DNA from: Pseudomonadota bacterium
GTDB taxonomy: Bacteria > Pseudomonadota > Gammaproteobacteria > Burkholderiales > Burkholderiaceae
Length of the DNA: 10,876 bases
Direction of reading: 5' to 3'
NCBI GenBank assembly: GCA_029777935.1
Contig: JAKORH010000267.1
Coordinates: 1-10,876 of the forward strand
The notes under the pieces were generated by a model, which was not told the origin of the DNA, did not search any database, and saw only the letters and a program-made list of their open reading frames with translations. Made by a program: the position numbers and the translations under genes. The number at the start of each line of letters is the position of its first letter. Positions within the stretch are counted from its first letter, which is position 1. Below are positions 1 to 6,818 of this stretch, piece after piece.

Positions 1-74
1 CCCGATGCAGGGGACCGCAGTGCAGACCGTTGCGCGCCGACACGGTCGCGGCCCGATTGGCCATCCATACGATC

Positions 75-857
75 ATGTACGAGCTACCTCCCCGTCCCGC
101 GGTCGCGGCCGTCAGCCGGATCACTGCGCCCAAGTCTTCCGATGTGCTCGCGGAGGACCTGCGCGCGCGCATCCGGTCGGGCGAATGGCCCGAGGGCATG
201 GCGCTGCCGGCGGAACGGGATCTGGCCGCGCAGACCGGCCTGTCGCGCACGACGGTGCGCGAGGCACTGCGCATCCTGGAGATCGACGGCCTGATCCGGA
301 TCCGGCCTGGCCGCGGTGGTGGCGCGCGCGTGCGCCGGCCGGGTGGCGACGAGATGACGCGCCAGCTCGAGCTCTTCATCTGGGGCCGCAACATCACCGC
401 CCAGCACCTGCACGACGTGCGCACCGCGCTCGAGGCGCTCGGCGCCGAGGGCGCGGCGCGGCACCGGACCGACGCCGACATCGCCGATCTCGTCGCCAGG
501 ACCGAGGCGGTCGAGGCCAGCGCCGGCAACCTGCGGCGCTATCTCGACGCGAACCTCGACTGGCACATGGCGGTCGTGCGCGCCAGCCACAACGAACTGT
601 TGATCGCGGTGATGGAGGTGCTGTCGAACGCGATCCACCAGGCGACCGAGCTGGAGGCGTTCGACTCCGACGAGATTCGCGCTGCGACGCTGAAGATCCA
701 TCGCGCGATCCTCGACGCGATCGTCGCGCAGGATGCCGAGGCGGCGCGCAGGCGGATGACGCGGCACGTGTCGGCGGCGCGCGACCTCGCACTGGGAACG
801 GCCGCACGCACGGCGAGCCGGCGTCCGGCCGCGAAGAGGAAAGGAAAGCGCAAGTGA
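75..857 (+). CDS. FadR-type GntR transcriptional regulator (HTH + FCD)
   Basis: Predicted DNA-binding regulator of 260 aa, likely controlling the downstream catabolic genes in response to a carboxylic acid ligand. An N-terminal winged helix (about residues 21-89) carries the GntR signature LPAERDLAAQTGLSRTTVREA at 44-64 followed by LRILEIDGLIRIRPGRGGG. An all-helical FCD effector domain follows (about 96-240). Likely metal/ligand positions of FCD proteins are present as N160, H164, H209 and H231, with Asn at the position that is often Asp. The C-terminal tail (about 249-260) is strongly basic. ATG 75 was chosen because family homology begins soon after it; an in-frame TTG at 30 would add 15 unremarkable residues. 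No clear Shine-Dalgarno precedes either. Its TGA overlaps the hyuA start, so the two are probably cotranscribed and the regulator may control itself. The subfamily is well supported; the ligand is unknown. Confidence 0.9.
   Translation: MYELPPRPAVAAVSRITAPKSSDVLAEDLRARIRSGEWPEGMALPAERDLAAQTGLSRTTVREALRILEIDGLIRIRPGRGGGARVRRPGGDEMTRQLELFIWGRNITAQHLHDVRTALEALGAEGAARHRTDADIADLVARTEAVEASAGNLRRYLDANLDWHMAVVRASHNELLIAVMEVLSNAIHQATELEAFDSDEIRAATLKIHRAILDAIVAQDAEAARRRMTRHVSAARDLALGTAARTASRRPAAKRKGKRK
836..845 (+). promoter_or_regulatory. Ribosome binding site for hyuA, inside the regulator's 3' end
   Basis: The purine run GAGGAAAGGA sits with its AAGGA 8 nt before GTG 854. It decides the hyuA start: the reading frame is open far upstream of it, but residues matching the HyuA family begin just after this GTG. 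The same bases encode part of the basic C-terminus of the regulator. Confidence 0.7.
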
Positions 858-2875
858 GTGCAGTCGTCGGCATCGATGTCGGTGGCACGTTCACCGACCT
901 GTACTGCGTCGATTCCGTGAGCGGCACGGAGAAGATCCTCAAGGTTCCGTCGACGCCGGACGACCCGTCGCGCGCGCTGCTCGATTCGCTGCGCGCGGCC
1001 GAGATCGACCCGAGAAGCCTCGAAGCGCTGCTGCACGGAACGACGATCGCCACCAACGCGGTGATCGAGCGCAAGGGCGCACGTTGTGCACTGGTGACCA
1101 CGCGCGGGTTCCGCGATGTGCTGGAACTTGGCCGCCGCGACCGCCCGCACATGTACGGCCTGACGGGAGTGCAGCAGCCGCTGATATCGCGCGACCGGCG
1201 CTGGGAAGTCGGCGAGCGCATCGACCATCGCGGCCGCGTGCTGGTGCCGCTCGCCGAAGCCGAAGTCCGTGCGCTGGGCGAGGTGATCCGGCAGCAGGAC
1301 GTCGAAGCGATCGTGATCTCTCTGCTGCACGCGTACGCGAATCCCGCGCACGAGGCGCGCATCGCCGAACTGCTGGCCGCGGTGAATCCGTCCTGGGAGA
1401 TCGTGACCTCGACCGGCGTGATCCGCGAGTACTACGAGTTCGAGCGCACCAGCACCGCCGCCGTGCAGGGCTATCTGCAGCCGCTGGTATCGCGCTACGC
1501 GAAGAACCTGCAGCGCAAGCTCGCCGACTGGGGCTTTGACCGCGACGTGCTGATCATGCAGAGCAACGGCGGGCTCGCGCCGCTGTCGCAGCTCGCGCGC
1601 CGCTCGGCGTACATCGTGCGCTCCGGCCCGGCCGCCGGCGTGACGGCGGCGGCGGGGCTGGCGAGGGAAGCGGGATTCGACAAGATCATCACCGCCGACA
1701 TGGGCGGCACCAGCTTCGATGTCGCGGTGGTGATCGGCGCCGAGCCGCGCGTGGCGGAGAAGACCGATCTCGACTTCCGCGTGCCGCTGAAGCTGCCGAT
1801 GATCGACGTGCACACGATCGGCGCCGGCGGCGGCAGCATCGCGTCGGTCGATCGCGGCGGCATCCTCGAGGTCGGCCCGAGGAGCGCCGGTTCGGTGCCC
1901 GGCCCGATCTGCTACCGGCGCGGCGGCACGGAGCCCACCGTGACCGATGCCAACCTCGTGCTCGGCCGCATCGCGGTCGATTCGCCGATCGGCGGCCGGG
2001 GCGCGATCGCGCTCGATCTCGACGGCGCGCGCGCGGCGTTCGCGAAGCTCGGGGCGCAACTCGGCCTCGGCGTCGAAGAGGCGGCCGAAGCGGTGCTGGC
2101 CGTGGTCAACCTGCGGATGGCCGGGCGCATCCGGCTGATTTCGATCGAACAGGGGCTCGACCCGCGCGAGTTCGCGATGGTCGCCTTCGGCGGCGCCGGT
2201 CCGATGCACGGCGCGGCGCTGATCCGCGAGGTCGGCATCCGCACCGAGCTGGTTCCGCCGTATCCCGGCGTGCTGTGCGCGATGGGCTGCGCGATCGCCG
2301 ACATCCGTTACGACTACTCGCAGACCTACGAGCAGCGGCTCGACCGCGCCGACGTGGCGAAGGTTCACGAAGTGCTGCGGCGCCAGCGCACGGAAGGCGA
2401 GGCACAGCTCGCGCGCGGCGACGCGCCGCATTCGGCAGTCGAGGTCGTTCATTTCGCCGACATGGCGTACGCGGGACAGATCCACTCGCTGCGCGTGCGG
2501 ATCGGCGCCGACTGGGGCGCGCAGCAGATGACGGATGCGTTCGTCGAGACGTACCGCGCCGAGTTCGGCAACGTGCTCGAGAACATCCCGGCGGTCATCG
2601 TCAACCTGCGCACGCGGGTGATCGGCAAGCGTGGCGGGCTGGCGCGCCGGCAACGCGTCGAAGCGCGCGGCGCGCTTCCCACGCCGATCAAGCGCCGGCC
2701 CGTCTACTTCGGCGGCTGGCACGACACGGCGATCTACGCGCGCGCGAGCCTTGCGCCCGGCATGAGATTCGACGGCCCGGCAATCGTCGAGCAGGACGAC
2801 ACGACGACGGTGATCGAGCCGGGGATGTACGCGCGGGTCGACGCGTTCGGAAATCTGCTGGTGGAGTTGGCATGA
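854..2875 (+). CDS. hyuA: Hydantoinase/oxoprolinase family protein, HyuA-type ATP-binding subunit
   Basis: A 673-aa protein of the hydantoinase A / 5-oxoprolinase / acetone carboxylase beta family, whose members use ATP to activate a carbonyl or lactam oxygen, working with a HyuB subunit. The start is GTG 854, overlapping the regulator's stop. The sugar-kinase-like ATP fold is evident: GIDVGGTFTD at 6-15 (phosphate 1), GTTIATNAVIERKG at 62-75, ADMGGTSFD at 281-289 (phosphate 2), and IDVHTIGAGGGS at 317-328. SVPGPICYRRGG (347-358) and AFGGAGPMHG (444-453) are further family blocks, followed by the C-terminal hydantoinase domain. Length is normal and nothing is truncated. The family includes N-methylhydantoinases, oxoprolinases and ketone carboxylases, and the sequence alone does not separate them. 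The neighbouring CoA genes argue for a carbon-source pathway rather than glutathione recycling. The symbol indicates the family, not a proven hydantoin substrate. Confidence 0.92.
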   Translation: MSAVVGIDVGGTFTDLYCVDSVSGTEKILKVPSTPDDPSRALLDSLRAAEIDPRSLEALLHGTTIATNAVIERKGARCALVTTRGFRDVLELGRRDRPHMYGLTGVQQPLISRDRRWEVGERIDHRGRVLVPLAEAEVRALGEVIRQQDVEAIVISLLHAYANPAHEARIAELLAAVNPSWEIVTSTGVIREYYEFERTSTAAVQGYLQPLVSRYAKNLQRKLADWGFDRDVLIMQSNGGLAPLSQLARRSAYIVRSGPAAGVTAAAGLAREAGFDKIITADMGGTSFDVAVVIGAEPRVAEKTDLDFRVPLKLPMIDVHTIGAGGGSIASVDRGGILEVGPRSAGSVPGPICYRRGGTEPTVTDANLVLGRIAVDSPIGGRGAIALDLDGARAAFAKLGAQLGLGVEEAAEAVLAVVNLRMAGRIRLISIEQGLDPREFAMVAFGGAGPMHGAALIREVGIRTELVPPYPGVLCAMGCAIADIRYDYSQTYEQRLDRADVAKVHEVLRRQRTEGEAQLARGDAPHSAVEVVHFADMAYAGQIHSLRVRIGADWGAQQMTDAFVETYRAEFGNVLENIPAVIVNLRTRVIGKRGGLARRQRVEARGALPTPIKRRPVYFGGWHDTAIYARASLAPGMRFDGPAIVEQDDTTTVIEPGMYARVDAFGNLLVELA

Positions 2876-3024
2876 GCGCCGAACGGCCGCTCCGAGATGG
2901 CTCGTACAGCCGGTCGCGAGACGCGACCGGCGTTCGCGCCGTCCAGGCCCGCGCAGGCGGGCTTGGAGCCGCGGCTCTCACCCCCCTCGGGGGGACAGCG
3001 CGAAGCGCGAAGGGGGCGCCATGA
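2872..3024 (+). CDS. Possible 50-aa relay ORF between hyuA and hyuB (doubtful)
   Basis: An ATG overlaps the hyuA stop (ATGA at 2872) and this frame runs 50 codons to a TGA that overlaps the hyuB ATG (ATGA at 3021). The peptide is Arg/Ala/Gly-rich with no recognisable domain, and its end (LTPLGGTARSAKGAP) is simply the translation of the palindromic repeat beneath it. A functional protein is unlikely. The arrangement could still let ribosomes travel from hyuA to hyuB without a long untranslated gap, or it may be chance in GC-rich DNA. It is listed because both ends coincide exactly with the neighbouring stop and start. Confidence 0.2.
   Translation: MSAERPLRDGSYSRSRDATGVRAVQARAGGLGAAALTPLGGTARSAKGAP
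2909..2931. other. Perfect 10-bp stem-loop in the hyuA-hyuB spacer
   Basis: GCCGGTCGCG (2909-2918) and CGCGACCGGC (2922-2931) are exact reverse complements around the 3-nt loop AGA. No T-run follows, so it is not a standard intrinsic terminator. It could stabilise mRNA ends or attenuate the downstream gene. It is the first of several hairpins in this spacer. Confidence 0.75.
2942..3017 (+). repeat. Composite palindromic intergenic repeat (copy 1)
   Basis: Three further inverted repeats are packed end to end. An 11-bp stem (2942-2952 with 2957-2967, one G-T pair) is followed by the perfect palindrome GAGCCGCGGCTC (2966-2977). Then comes CCCCCCTCGGGGGG (2981-2994), an inner GCGC-GAA-GCGC element near 2999-3009 and a closing G5 tract (3012-3016) that can also pair with the C-tract. 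A related element lies in the opposite orientation at 5969-6008; the two share a 13-base core, CCCCCTCGGGGGG. Elements of this style are scattered between genes in Burkholderiales (general knowledge, not searched here). The final AGGGGG sits 4 nt before the hyuB ATG and probably supplies its ribosome binding site. Confidence 0.75.
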
Positions 3025-4787
3025 GAATGATCGATCCCGTCACGCTCGCGGTGGTGCGCGGTTCGCTCGAGCAGATCGCCGACGAGATGGATCTGCACCT
3101 GATCCACGCGGCGATCTCGCCGATCATCTCGGAGACCAACGACTGCGCGCACGGCATCTTCCATCCCGAGACGGGCGAGACGATCGCGCAGGGCCGCTAC
3201 GGGCTGCCGGTGTTCCTCGCCAACATGCAGTTCACTACGCAGAACGTGGTGCGGCTCGCCCATGCGCAGGGCGGCTTCAGGCGCGGCGACGTCTGGATCC
3301 TGAATGATCCCTATGTCGGCGGCACGCACCTGCAGGACGTGCAACTGGTCGCGCCGTACTTCGTCGGCGACAGGCTGTTCGCGCTGCTCGCCAGCACCGG
3401 CCACTGGATGGACGTCGGCGGGTCTGTCCCCGGCGGCTGGGTACCGAAGGCGCAATCGATCCACCAGGAAGGCACGGTCATTCCGCCGGTGAAGCTGTAC
3501 GACGAAGGCCGGCTGAACGAGGCGCTGGTGGCGATGTTCCGCGCCAACACGCGTCTGCCGAACGACATCGCCGGCGATCTGTCCGCGATGGTCAACGTAT
3601 TCGCGGTCGGTCAGCGCGGACTGGACCAGCTCGTCGCGCGCTACGGCGTCGAGCGGCTGAACGAATGCATCGCGGAGATGATCGCGCGCTCCGAGCGGCA
3701 GATGCGCTCGTACATCGAGGAGATCCCGGACGGCACGTATCGGTTCGAGGAAGTGATCGACAACGACGGCATCTCCGATGTGCCGTTGAAGATCGCGCTC
3801 GCGCTGACGGTCAAGGGCTCCGAGCTGCACTTCGATTTCGCCGGCACGTCGGACACCGCGCGTGGCCCCGTCAACCTTTCACGCAACACGACGATGTCGG
3901 GCTGCTACGTCGCGATGAAGCATATCTTCCCGGAGGTGCCGGTCAACGGCGGCACGTTCCGGCCGGCGAGCTTCGCGATCCCCGACCGCACGATCCTTTC
4001 GGCCGAGTATCCGACGCCGGTCGGCGGCTACCTCGAAGTGCTCGGACGCGTGATCGCGGTGGTGTTCGGCGCGCTGGCGCAGGCGATTCCGGACCGCACG
4101 CCGGCAGCGCCGTTCGGCACGATCGGCGTGTGCACGGTCGGCGGACGGCATCCGGATACGGGCAACTTCTTCGTCGGCGTGTTTCCGTATCCCGGCGGCT
4201 ACGGCGCGACCCGGGCGACCGACGGATTGGTGCACGCCACCCCGCCGCAGTCGATGGCCAATTTCGTGTCGCTCGAGATGTCGGAGCACCGCTATCCATT
4301 GCGCTTCGATTACTTCAGGCTGCGCGAGGACTCGGGCGGCCCCGGCTGGCATCGTGGCGGCTGCGGCTCGGAGTACCAGTTCACCGCGTGGTCGGACTTC
4401 TCCACCAGCGTGCTCGGCGACCAGTGCGACAGCCGCTCGTTCGGCGTGGCCGGAGGCTTGCCGGGCGCACCGAACGTGGTCGAGTTCCGCACGGACGGAA
4501 AGACGTGGCGGCCGCCGATGCGCAGCAAGCACGAGAGCCAGCCGCTGCATGCGGACGACGGCGTGCACTGCTGCACGCCCGGCGGCGGCGGCTTCGGCGA
4601 TCCGCTCGAGCGCGAAGTCGCTGCAGTCGAACGGGATCTGAACCTCGGCTACATCAGCCGCGCGACCGCGGAACGCGACTACGGCGTCGTGATCGCGGCG
4701 GCCGCGCCGCTCGGCGATCGCACCGTGTACCGAATCGATGTCAACGCGACGCAGGCACAGCGGCGCGCAATGAAGGATCGGAAATGA
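3021..4787 (+). CDS. hyuB: Hydantoinase/oxoprolinase family protein, HyuB-type subunit
   Basis: A 588-aa HyuB / acetone-carboxylase-alpha-like partner of HyuA, expected to bind the carbonyl or lactam substrate activated by the ATP subunit. Family blocks appear in order: DPVTLAVVRGSLEQIADEM (5-23), SETNDCAHGIFHPETG (37-52), NDPYVGGTHLQDV (95-107), GHWMDVGGSVPGG (127-139), and the glycine-rich C-terminal TPGGGGFGDP (519-528). Length is within the family range, and both ends look complete. Two starts are possible, ATG 3021 and ATG 3027. The G-rich SD-like run at 3011-3016 is close to the first and better spaced for the second; family homology begins at residue 4 either way. The 145-bp gap to hyuA is unusual for subunits that are often nearly contiguous. 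The stop overlaps the next gene by ATGA. The substrate is not identifiable. Confidence 0.92.
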   Translation: MRMIDPVTLAVVRGSLEQIADEMDLHLIHAAISPIISETNDCAHGIFHPETGETIAQGRYGLPVFLANMQFTTQNVVRLAHAQGGFRRGDVWILNDPYVGGTHLQDVQLVAPYFVGDRLFALLASTGHWMDVGGSVPGGWVPKAQSIHQEGTVIPPVKLYDEGRLNEALVAMFRANTRLPNDIAGDLSAMVNVFAVGQRGLDQLVARYGVERLNECIAEMIARSERQMRSYIEEIPDGTYRFEEVIDNDGISDVPLKIALALTVKGSELHFDFAGTSDTARGPVNLSRNTTMSGCYVAMKHIFPEVPVNGGTFRPASFAIPDRTILSAEYPTPVGGYLEVLGRVIAVVFGALAQAIPDRTPAAPFGTIGVCTVGGRHPDTGNFFVGVFPYPGGYGATRATDGLVHATPPQSMANFVSLEMSEHRYPLRFDYFRLREDSGGPGWHRGGCGSEYQFTAWSDFSTSVLGDQCDSRSFGVAGGLPGAPNVVEFRTDGKTWRPPMRSKHESQPLHADDGVHCCTPGGGGFGDPLEREVAAVERDLNLGYISRATAERDYGVVIAAAAPLGDRTVYRIDVNATQAQRRAMKDRK

Positions 4788-5959
4788 ACACGCTAGGAAG
4801 CTGGCAGCTGCCGGAAGAGCTGCGGATGCTGCAGGAGACCACGCGCCGCTTCATGGAACGCGAGGTCCGGCCCGTCGAGGCGACCGAGCCGCACGATTCG
4901 TGGAAGCTGCCGAAGGAGAAGCTCGCACCGCTGCAGAAGAAGGCGCGCGAGCTGGGCCTGTGGTGCGTGCAGACGCCGGCCGAATACGGCGGAGCGGGAC
5001 TGAATCTGCTCGGCCAGTGCATCGTCGCCGAGGAATCGGTCAAGTGCAAGATGGGCGCGTACATCGCGGCCTGCGGCGCGTTCGGCTTCGATCCGCCCAA
5101 CATCATCTTCAACGGCACGCGCGCGCAGATCGAGAAGTACGCGCTGCCGTCGATCGACAAGGGCGAGAAGTCGTTCGTCGCGATCACCGAGGCGAGCGGC
5201 GGTTCCGATCCCGGGCGCGCGATCCGCACCCGCGCCGAGAAGAAGGGCGACCGCTACATCCTGAACGGCACCAAGATCTTCATCTCGGGTGCCAGCGAGG
5301 CGAGCTGGGGCGTGGTGTTCGCACGCACCGGCGGCCCGGGGCGCGAAGGCATCAGTGCGTTCATCGTCGAGACCGGAAAACCGGGGCTCGCGATATCCCC
5401 GATCCCGGTCATTCGCTCCTATTACCCGTACGAGCTGCACTTCGACAACTACGAGGTGCCGGCCGAGAACCTGCTCGGCCCGGAGGGCAAGGGCTTCGCG
5501 CTGGCCGAGAAGTGGCTGGTGCACGGCCGCGTGCCGTATGCGGCGGCGACGATCGGGCTCGGACAGGCGTCGCTGGAGATCGCGATCGACTGGGCCAGGC
5601 AGCGCGAGACATTCGGCGGCCGGCTTGCGGACCGGCAGGCGATTCAATGGATGCTGGTCGACTCCGAGGTCGAACTGCGCGCCGCGCGACTCCTGGTGTA
5701 CGAGGCCGCGTGGAAGGCCGATCGCGGCGAGGACATCAAGCTGGATGCCGCGATCGCCAAGGTCTACGGCACCGAGACCGCCGGGCGCGTGGTCGACCGC
5801 TGCATCCAGGTGCTGGGTGGCATGGGCGTGTCGTGCGAGATGCCGCTGGAGCGCTGGTATCGCGAGCTGCGCATCAAGCGCGTGGGCGAAGGGCCGTCGG
5901 AGGTGATGCGGATGCTGATCGCGCGCCAGCTCGTCGGCGGCAAGACCGTGCGGGCCTAG
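4784..5959 (+). CDS. Acyl-CoA dehydrogenase family protein
   Basis: A 391-aa flavoprotein expected to introduce an alpha,beta double bond into an acyl-CoA and pass electrons to ETF. The N-terminal helical domain covers about 8-128. The FAD/substrate block AITEASGGSD (133-142) opens the beta domain, with NGTKIFISGA at 161-170. The C-terminal helical domain contains RQRETFGGRLADRQAIQ (272-288), the QVLGGMGVS block (342-350) and VGEGPSEV (367-374). E369 in that last block lies at the position of the catalytic base of medium-chain-type dehydrogenases. Start ATG 4784 has AAGGA (4773-4777) 6 nt upstream and overlaps the hyuB stop, so translation is probably coupled. Overall it resembles the GEGPSEV-type group that includes ACAD10/11-like enzymes, where the acyl chain may be branched or unusual. 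Chain specificity cannot be assigned. Confidence 0.93.
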   Translation: MNTLGSWQLPEELRMLQETTRRFMEREVRPVEATEPHDSWKLPKEKLAPLQKKARELGLWCVQTPAEYGGAGLNLLGQCIVAEESVKCKMGAYIAACGAFGFDPPNIIFNGTRAQIEKYALPSIDKGEKSFVAITEASGGSDPGRAIRTRAEKKGDRYILNGTKIFISGASEASWGVVFARTGGPGREGISAFIVETGKPGLAISPIPVIRSYYPYELHFDNYEVPAENLLGPEGKGFALAEKWLVHGRVPYAAATIGLGQASLEIAIDWARQRETFGGRLADRQAIQWMLVDSEVELRAARLLVYEAAWKADRGEDIKLDAAIAKVYGTETAGRVVDRCIQVLGGMGVSCEMPLERWYRELRIKRVGEGPSEVMRMLIARQLVGGKTVRA

Positions 5960-5968
5960 GATGGAACA

Positions 5969-6008
5969 GCCCCCGCGCTCGCGTTGCTCGCTGCCCCCCG
6001 AGGGGGCG
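5969..6008 (-). repeat. Palindromic intergenic repeat (copy 2, inverted)
   Basis: Read on the minus strand, this element starts CGCCCCCTCGGGGGG and then CAGCG, closely matching copy 1 near 2980-3017. GCCCCC (5969-5974) pairs exactly with GGGGGC (6002-6007), and an inner C-tract/G-tract hairpin with a GA loop is at 5995-6006. It fills the spacer between the acyl-CoA dehydrogenase and the crotonase. Its orientation is opposite to copy 1, so the two bracket hyuB and the dehydrogenase as inverted repeats. Confidence 0.75.
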
Positions 6009-6010
6009 TA

Positions 6011-6041
6011 TCAGTACCATCGGACGGCCGGGCGGTACTGA
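6011..6041 (+). promoter_or_regulatory. Stem-loop abutting the crotonase start codon
   Basis: TCAGTACC (6011-6018) and GGTACTGA (6034-6041) are perfect reverse complements around a 15-nt loop, ending one base before ATG 6043. The expected ribosome binding site region falls inside this hairpin and contains only weak G-rich candidates. Folding could limit initiation on the crotonase mRNA. A dyad operator is an alternative reading. Confidence 0.45.
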
Positions 6042-6042
6042 C

Positions 6043-6816
6043 ATGGCCATCGACGTTACCGTCAGCGACGGCATCTGCACGATCGTGATCAACCGCCCCG
6101 AGCGGTTGAACGCGATGGATGCCGAGCATTACGCGGCTTTGTCGCAGGCATGGTGCCGCGTGCGCGACGATGCCGGAATCCGCGTGGCGATCGTCACTGG
6201 CGCCGGACAGAAAGCGTTCACCACCGGCGCCGACATCAAGAGTTTCCTGACCGGGCCGCCGGGCTTCGACGAGATGTGGCTGACGCAACGCGACCCGTTG
6301 CTCAATCGCGGGCTCGAAGTGTGGAAGCCCGTGATCGCCGCGGTCAACGGCTACTGTCTCGGCGGTGGCATGACGCTGATGCTGGCAACCGATATCCGGG
6401 TCGCCGCCGCGCATGCGACCTTCAGCCTGGCCGAGGTCAAGCGCGGCGTGATTCCCGGCAACGGCGGAACACAACGCATCCTGAAGCAACTGCCGCACGC
6501 GATCGCGATGGAGCTGCTGCTGACCGGCGATGCGATCGACGCCGAGACAGCCGCGCGCTGGGGGCTGATCAACAAGGTCGTTGCCGCCGACAAGCTGATG
6601 GACACCGCGTTCGACTACGCGCGGCGCATTGCCGCCAACGCGCCGCTGGCGCTGCAGGCGGCGAAGGAACTCGCGCTGCGCGGGCGCGACATGGATCTCG
6701 CGACCGGCCTGCGGATGGAGCAGGTCGTCAACCGGCTGCTGATGGCGACCGACGACGCGCGCGAAGGACCGGCCGCGTTCGCCGAGAAACGGCCGCCACA
6801 GTTCAAGGGCAGGTGA
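6043..6816 (+). CDS. Enoyl-CoA hydratase/isomerase (crotonase) family protein
   Basis: A 257-aa crotonase-fold protein, likely acting on an enoyl-CoA made by the preceding dehydrogenase. The N-terminal strand block VINRPERLNAMD (15-26), the oxyanion-hole segment TTGADIKSF (60-68) and YCLGGGMTLMLATDI (104-118) are typical. AEVKRGVIPGNGGTQR (130-145) supplies E131, matching the second catalytic glutamate of rat mitochondrial hydratase (E164). The first glutamate (E144, in GGGCEL) is replaced by T111 in GGGMTL. Simple syn-hydration as in crotonase is therefore uncertain; isomerisation, hydrolysis, or hydration of an atypical substrate are possible. Length and C-terminus are normal. It is separated from the dehydrogenase by a repeat-filled 83-bp spacer and lies 2 bp before the CoA-transferase gene. 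Confidence 0.9.
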   Translation: MAIDVTVSDGICTIVINRPERLNAMDAEHYAALSQAWCRVRDDAGIRVAIVTGAGQKAFTTGADIKSFLTGPPGFDEMWLTQRDPLLNRGLEVWKPVIAAVNGYCLGGGMTLMLATDIRVAAAHATFSLAEVKRGVIPGNGGTQRILKQLPHAIAMELLLTGDAIDAETAARWGLINKVVAADKLMDTAFDYARRIAANAPLALQAAKELALRGRDMDLATGLRMEQVVNRLLMATDDAREGPAAFAEKRPPQFKGR

Positions 6817-6818
6817 GC

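Noticed and set aside
58..63. TGGCCA palindrome upstream of the regulator as an operator
   Set aside because: A 6-bp palindrome is expected by chance and it lacks the wider dyad usual for GntR/FadR operators.
539..2722. Long minus-strand open frame (727 codons) opposite hyuA
   Set aside because: It lies antisense to a well-supported HyuA gene, its translation is Arg/Ala/His/Asp-rich without a recognisable domain, and such frames are expected in GC-rich codon-biased DNA.
2876..3020. CRISPR or insertion-sequence remnant in the spacer
   Set aside because: The repeats are inverted hairpins without regular spacers, and no transposase fragment or target duplication was seen.
854..4787. Assignment as acetone or acetophenone carboxylase
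   Set aside because: The two large subunits alone do not separate carboxylases from hydantoinases or oxoprolinases, and no gene resembling a small third subunit is in the window.
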